A DNA stretch of 64,000 bases from Reticulitermes lucifugus (Eukaryota; Arthropoda; Insecta; Blattodea; Rhinotermitidae), in NCBI GenBank assembly GCA_026260175.1, contig JAKCWW010000105.1, forward strand, positions 1-64,000, given 5' to 3'. Of the stretch, positions 58,252 to 64,000 are shown piece after piece. The notes under the pieces are model-generated. The model saw nothing but the letters and a program-made list of their open reading frames with translations. It searched no databases and was not told the DNA's origin. Numbering within the stretch: position 1 is the stretch's first letter; each line of letters begins with the position of its first letter. Position numbers and translations under genes: made by a program.

Positions 58252-58420
58252 CTTCGAGCTTCCGTCTCTGTAAAGCCGGACAACAGTCCCGGCTGTACAA
58301 TTAAACGTTTAGGACCGTGTTTGTGATCTAAAGCCGGCCCGGATATGGAGAAATATTCTGCCACTGCCGGAAGTTGAACGCCGATTGTGAAGCCCAAAGT
58401 TACCACTTTGCTGAATCAGC
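58252..58420 (-). mobile_element. Probable tRNA-derived SINE
   Basis: Minus strand: GATTCAGCAAAGTGGTAACT (A-box-like), about 15 bp later GGCGTTCAACTTCCGGCAG (B-box-like), then the body GTGGCAGAATATTTCTCCAT, ATCCGGGCCGGCTTTAGATC. The spacing is tRNA-like. There is no second copy in the window. Confidence 0.5.
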
Positions 58421-59929
58421 TTTTGTTTTCATACGTAAGAATTATAAACTGTAAGACAGTGCTGTGCCTAAGCTTGGAGTTAAGATTTTGTCCGTGTGTG
58501 CGCGAAGCTACATGAAGCACAAGCCTAAGGCCCAGTGATAAGTAAAGGACGAGAGATAGTCTACACACTGTAAACACAGAACCTCCCTCGAGTTCACTTT
58601 TTCCCCTTGTTAAATCCTCCATCTACTTATTCCATACCATCGTCTTCCTTTCTTCCACCACACCTCATGCTTCCCTGCTTCCCCTACCAGCAGTAACAAC
58701 ATTTTGAAAAATTGGCACGTACGACCGCCACTTGTTCCTACATTTAAATTGGCTGATAAATTTTCCCGGTGAAACGTCTCCAAGCCTTGTGCTGACAGTG
58801 CTACATTTTATGGACACCTGACTGGTCCTAAGATAATAGTTGATATTGATAAACGGTAGGCAAGGTATGAAGGACTCTCTGCCGACGGAAGGTGGGGGTC
58901 GAGGAAAGGGCGCAGTGTTCTCTTCATGGCCAAGGACAATGATATCTCTAAAAGGAAGAAGAAATGGAACGGATAACTTGATAGATTAACAGGGCATGTT
59001 TAAACTCAGGCGGCCATGATGCTGTTCGTAATGATGCGCATCCTTCTACCGTGTTTTATTTCACCTTTGTAATGCTGTCGGCGCTACTGTGACAAGGACT
59101 GAGAAATTAAAAATGTCTAAAGAATTGCAACAATCAGAGAAAATATTTGCAAGTCGATGACGGAACGAAGAACTTGCAATATTGCACACTGATACAATTG
59201 GTGCATTGTACACACCACATTACTCTAGGATAGCGCGCTCTAGAGGCTACAGTGGGCTGGACAATAGGTGAACATTGGAATTGGGTACAGATCTCTTGAA
59301 AACGTCCGCTTCAGGATAACATTTAGACAAATACCCGGTGGCTCTGTCTCCTGGATATTATATATATATATATATTATGTCGTTGACTCCACTACTCCTT
59401 TCCTCTCATGCCGAGGGCAGGCTGTTAAACTTTTAGGTTCTGCTTTATTGCCATTGCTTTCAAGTTTAGCTTTATAATATGTCATTAGGAGGGGCAAAGT
59501 AAACCAGGAATGAATCCGAACGAGACTGCTGCTCTGTATTGTTGGCGTTAATTTAATGGACGTTAACTTACGTACAAGAAGAGAAACACAGGAGCTTCAT
59601 TAGTCGCTGGTAAGGAGGTTGGTCTAGTAGCAAACGCTGAGAATATGTTCATGTTTTTTTCAACAAAATGTAGGCAAAATAACAACAGAAGGACAAACAG
59701 TATGTTTTTTTTTAAAGTGTGGCAAAATTCAAATCTTTTGGAACGACTCAATTTCAACATTACTTCCACGAAAAAAATTTAGGAGCAGATTAAGTGCAGA
59801 AATGTTGTTACCATTATACTGAAAACTTCTGTTTTCCTGTTCACTGTTTACAGACATAAAGATCAACATAAAGGCCTACAGAACTACAATTTTGCTCTTG
59901 TTTTCTTTGGGCGTGAAACTTAGTTTTTC
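58421..59929. other. Unannotated stretch with (TA)n
   Basis: A (TA)9 tract lies at 59357-59375. No other feature was recognised. Confidence 0.4.
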
Positions 59930-60395
59930 GCGTTAGAGGAATAACGTAGTCTGAGGGCGCTGTAGAACATGGTGCTAAGGAAGGTATTTGCACCTACGAT
60001 AGATAAAGTAACAGAAAACTGGAGAAAATTACATAACGAGTAGCTCCTCACCAAATATTATTCGTGTGACGAAAGCAAGGAAGATGAGATGGGCGGGGTA
60101 TGTGGCACGCAGTGTGGGAGGAGAAATGCATACAGGGTTTCGGTGGGGAAACCTGAAAGAATGAGAACACTTGGAAGACCTAGGAGTTCATGAAAGGGGA
60201 TCTTTAAGAAATAAGGTGATGGGACGTGAGCTGAATTAACCTAGCTCAAGGCAGGCACAAGTGGTGGGCATTTGTTTACACGGTAATGAATTTTTGGGCT
60301 TCATAAAGTGCGTGGAATTTTTCGACCAGCTGAGGAACTATTAGCTCCTCAAGAAGGACTCTACTCAATGCAGTCAGACCTTCAGTTTTTGCTAC
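59930..60395 (+). pseudogene. Non-LTR retrotransposon relic: RT C-terminal tail and 3' end (best plus-strand copy)
   Basis: Conserved blocks in order, joined across small frame slips: LRKVFAPTIDKVTENWRKLH (about 59972-60033), SPNIIRVTKARKMRWAGYVA (about 60048-60107), GEMHTGFRW, then the region of LGRPRSS (about 60174-60194), then INLAQGRHKWWAFVYTVMNF (about 60235-60295). The 3' tag TAGCTCCTCAAGAAGGACTC then TACTCAATGCAG is at 60340-60371. This covers about 150 codons downstream of where the RT domain would be; the RT core, endonuclease and 5' UTR are absent. It matches the minus-strand copy at 56295-56765 block for block and is the best reference for recognising the poorer copies. Confidence 0.82.
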
Positions 60396-61586
60396 CGCAC
60401 TATTGGTTAGTTTATTGTATGTACCTGCACAATCCATTGAGTTCTAGTTTTTAACATCCCCCAAATTACCGTGAATTGTTTCCTTAGTACCTTAGGCAGT
60501 GCAGCATGGTAATACATAGGAAGCTGTATGTTAGGCAATGTGTGTTACACTTCTCTACTCTTCTTTCAGAAGTCTGTAGTCTGGATACGATATTCAGTGA
60601 AAAGCTTATATGAAAAGGGTCCATTACTTACAAATCTCCATGGCGGTCACAACATTGACTGACTACGGGAAAAATGGCAGGAGTTTGATACACAGTGAGG
60701 GAGGAATTTCCCTTCCTCTCAGATTTTATACACATTATTTGGTGCCCAAGAATTCATCCAAATCCTTAGCAGGAAATCTTTCTCCAATGGCAAAGGAGCC
60801 GGAGCGAAAAGCTGGTCTGTCTTCCATACCTAGAACAGACGTTTAAAAATAAGTATGAAAATTTATCAGAACAGTCCATATACAACTGTAAAGCGTGATG
60901 CCTTGGTAGATAATTTTACCATTACCTTCAAAGCATTGTTTAACCACGTCACAGGAAAGCATTGAGACTGTTTTGTGTAGTGTTCCGGTACTCTGTGGTT
61001 CTTGATATGGGTTGAAATCTGCTTACGAACCATTCATCCATGCAAATCACTGACGTCGTTTGGGTAACTTTTCAGAGACAACGTATGGTAATTGTTTTAC
61101 CTGTTCAATTGTTTGGAAAACATTCAAATCCATATAAATAGATTTTTGTTATTGCATCGGTTCGCTTTTTGATCTGTCAACAAATGTGCCAAGCCCAGGA
61201 CTCAGAATTGTTTGTGCATGTGTTCGTACCTGATATAAAGGATCGCGTCAGCAGCAGCAGCAGGAAAGTGAGATATATTACTGGTCACTTGAAGAAATTA
61301 TTTGATTGGTTTGTTTGACGTACAAGACCAAAGACTAGATATCTGTGCAGTAATTCTGTATCTCCTAGTGTACTTTAAGTTGGCAGCAACGTCGGAATGG
61401 CAGGTCATGCGTTTCGTTGGACAGTTCGTGTTGAAAGTATTGCAAGGAATTGCAAATCACCATGTGCAGGTTGCGTTAAACACAGTCAGTGAATTCCCGA
61501 GGTTTCAAGGAACATAATTTTGTTAATATTCAGTTTCTTGCGTAATTGCACAGGGTTATGTAGCATGAAGCTACAAAAAGACCACG
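60396..61586. other. Unannotated stretch
   Basis: A (CAG)n-like AGCAGCAGCAGCAGG lies at 61251-61265. Frames at 60610-60846 and 61302-61517 (+) have no recognised domain. Confidence 0.4.
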
Positions 61587-61740
61587 GTCTTCTGGTGTGT
61601 GACGACGTGCGATTTGGTACCTGGATATCAACGTCTCAGAGGAACCTACTGCCTCCATCTTCAGGGTAGGAAACATTGAAGCTGCAGCTTGCTCCTAAAG
61701 GATAGTACCAAGTACCAAATTGCAACGCATAATATCTCCA
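61587..61740. mobile_element. Foldback (MITE-like) element
   Basis: The left arm GTCTTCTGGTGTGTGACGAC, GTGCGATTTGGTACCTGGAT is inverted at the right as GTACCAAGTACCAAATTGCA, ACGCATAATATCTCCAGGAT. The left arm on minus carries CTGAAGA (61664-61658), T, GGAGG, a 10-nt loop, CCTCT, then GAGACGTTG (GAAACG in other members). The 5-bp stem includes one G-T pair. Confidence 0.75.
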
Positions 61741-62423
61741 GGATTTGAGACGGAATCTCAGCGGAACTGAAAATCACTGTCCGAAAATACGTATGTGCTT
61801 CCGAAACAGAAGACAGGCCTTCTTGGACGGTATGGGAGCGGAATACACGTGTGGAAGGGACAGCCTTTCATAATCCTGAAAGAACCCTCTGAATATCAGT
61901 GCCGATTTCGCTGTAATATGTTTTAACATCGATATCGGAAACCTTTTTGATCTCTTGTAATATCGGTGTTGGTTTTGCTGTTAGGAAGCTATATATTTTG
62001 GCTTTACAGTAGGTCCCTAATTTTGGTGAGCCCACTCATGGATGTAAGAGTCTTAAATCTTACATAAAGAAGTATGGGAAGTAAGGATAGCCCTGTATTC
62101 CTTTAGTCTGATCGTAGACAGACTGAAACTATGTGCTTATAATAGGTCACTTTATTAATGAGTGTCAGTTATCTTCAATTGAAAGAATGTATGTCATGTG
62201 CCCTGATATATATGTTTATGCGTTCTTTACACGACTTTTATAAAATTTAAATGCCATTTGGAAAATAGGGTCGCTCCGTCTGTCTGATATTTTCGGGTCC
62301 TAAACTACTAAAATTATTTCAGTAGAAATTGTTTTATTCAGGAATCGGCACCCAAATTGATCTTGGGAATGTTTCTTGGTCCTATTTCAGATGAGCTAAA
62401 ATATGATAACTTTAGGATCCCGG
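61741..62423. other. Unannotated stretch
   Basis: Nothing was recognised. Confidence 0.4.
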
Positions 62424-62613
62424 GCTTCTAGGATGTTGCGCTGCGTCACTGGGTAAGCTGTTCTTGACGTTTCGAAGGAACATGTCGTCTTCGCCATCAA
62501 GGGCTCGAGGTTCACATTCCTCATGGACCTTGCATCCTTGAATGTGAGGCAGGTTCCATAGAAAAGTTGGGAACCAGTTACCCAGCGACGAAGCGTCGCA
62601 TCTCAGAAGACCA
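62424..62613. mobile_element. Foldback (MITE-like) element
   Basis: The left arm GGCTTCTAGGATGTTGCGCT, GCGTCACTGGGTAAGCTGTT, CTTGACGTTTCGAAGGAAC is inverted at the right as GGTTCCATAGAAAAGTTGGG, AACCAGTTACCCAGCGACGA, AGCGTCGCATCTCAGAAGAC. On minus the left arm holds GAAG...CTTC followed by GAAACGTC. Outer and middle arm blocks are paired, the hairpin less so. Same subfamily as 3888-3985. Confidence 0.78.
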
Positions 62614-64000
62614 GATCCTCGACTACGCCGCTATGAAAGTCTCAAAATCGTAGAATGATACTTCTTAAAAAGAGAACAGCACCTTCAATAATATAAGGAA
62701 CTTAAATGCAGATACCTTCAAAATTTATAAACTCCACTCAAAATAATTTTTTTTGGTTTGGTTTAAATTTAACTACGTACAAGAATTTTTTTTCTTTATA
62801 TGCGGTATGTTAGATTTGTTGAGTAGCTACTGCTGGCAAAAACCCGGTACTACCAGATACAGCCATAGATGTAAAGGAAACTGGACTAATAAATCTGATT
62901 TAATTTGATTTGAGTAGCTGCTTACTATTCATGACAATGTAGAGTCTGTAAGCATTATATATGTTGAGAATGACGTTCAGCAAGAGTGTATGATTTTAAG
63001 CGACTCGATCCGGGGGGGGGGATTTCATAAGCGTCCACTTACACGTAACCCCGTTTTTACAGTAAGAATTTTGTGCAACGCGGTTTTGTCCAACACGCCA
63101 CAATGGCTCTTCCTAACCCCCAACGTGGACCAGGGATCATTCTGTTTATTTTATTGAGACAGTTGAAAAATGTACTTATGCGGTTCATATAAATGTGCAA
63201 TTGTGTTTATTCGATTGAGGTATAATTGAGTGACATTTAGTTGAGATATGCTTATTCCTTTCAGCCACGTATTTATTCGTATTATATTTATTAAGGTATA
63301 TATGTATTTATGTGGTTGGGGTAGGAATATTTATTTGTTGGGTTGGCTGAGAACAATTCACTTTCTTGTTCATTTGATTCAGATGCCCAATTTCGAAAAC
63401 AGATTGTCTCGCATCTCTCTATTAATATAATAAATGCTATAACATTGTTGCACCTTTAATTAACTGAAAACAAAATAACATTTAAGCTACTGACTCTGTA
63501 GCAGTGCTGTTACCAATTATTTTTTTAAAATTGTCAGCATTGATCTTTACAAAGATGCAGAAACTCACGGACCGAAACACATTCGCGTCAGGTTTAATAA
63601 ATAGCGCTAAACCCGGCCTGAAAGCCACTATATTATCTGTCAGACATGAGACACACAAGCTCAATATAGCTCCATGCAATGTTAATTAGGGCACCTAAGA
63701 GTACCCCTTTCTTCTGTTTTAATGCAATAAACTAGCAAGCAGTGAACATGTATTAACCACGGTATCAATTTCTTTTCATCTCAGAAGTACATGGTTCCTT
63801 AAGCACGAATGATGCGATCACATCTCTCTATGGACACATTGCACAGACACTCGCTCTCTGTCTATCTGTCTGTCTGACTCGCTGTCTCTCTCGGTCAATC
63901 TCACAGAGCCTCTCAAGTAAATGCTTTCTTCTGCAGAAACAAGTTCTGATGTTATTTTGTTTGTTACTGCCCTGTTTGCATGCTCTTGATGGTATTTCTG
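62614..64000. other. Unannotated stretch with minor simple repeats
   Basis: A G10 run lies near 63012-63021 and impure CTGT/CTAT/CT repeats at 63853-63897. No coding or element signal was recognised. Confidence 0.45.

Overview
This window looks like eukaryotic nuclear DNA from an arthropod, most likely an insect. It is AT-rich, has no dense open reading frames, and carries many simple-sequence repeats, tRNA-derived SINEs, 5'-truncated non-LTR retrotransposon ends and small foldback (MITE-like) DNA elements. The protein-level wording of the retrotransposon ends and SINE bodies is of the kind common in large insect genomes. My guess is a cockroach or termite (Blattodea), but that rests on recall of repeat families and is weak. 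There is one assembly gap, a run of N at 54613-54724.

I find no host protein-coding gene that I can support. The longest open frames are about 110-154 codons, have no recognisable domain, and often lie inside repeats. The window reads as a gene desert or a very long intron or intergenic tract. What can be annotated is its repeat content, which falls into four groups.

(1) Relics of one non-LTR retrotransposon family, always the C-terminal tail of the reverse-transcriptase polyprotein plus 3' end: 2600-2980 (-), 7240-7460, 16490-16730, 28745-29015, 41055-41280 (-), 43578-43700, 49350-49510, 56295-56765 (-) and 59930-60395, with shorter 3' tags elsewhere. A different LINE relic at 434-858 ends in an (AAT)n tail.

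(2) Several tRNA-headed SINE families: A (2290-2513 -, 16075-16205, 34608-34775), B (25230-25555, 29178-29340), C (8496-8754 -, 33448-33693, both with target-site duplications), D (54505 into the gap), E (38108-38385, 48893-49165), F (5998-6240) and weaker candidates.

(3) A superfamily of foldback elements with ends like CTTCTGGGATGTTACG: 3888-3985, 14878-15025, 20692-20795, 22827-22945, 23178-23215, 25085-25168, 47108-47316, 48440-48505, 51858-52140, 61587-61740 and 62424-62613, plus a larger relative at 16735-17396. Their arms carry a short hairpin set between CTGAAGA and GAAAC. The hairpin sequence changes from copy to copy while pairing is kept. This is the most interesting signal in the window. 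It resembles the core layout of a hammerhead ribozyme, though the remaining helices are not evident.

(4) Tandem arrays: a roughly 26.5-bp minisatellite that becomes a 53-bp higher-order repeat (10555-11314), a 57-bp satellite alternating as a 114-bp dimer (51081-51479), a 46-bp array (40032-40260), and numerous microsatellites.

There is also a frameshifted relic of an insect DDE-type transposase with an N-terminal helix-turn-helix (DUF4817-like) region at 30030-30465 (-). No rRNA, functional tRNA, CRISPR or bacterial-style regulatory feature was seen.
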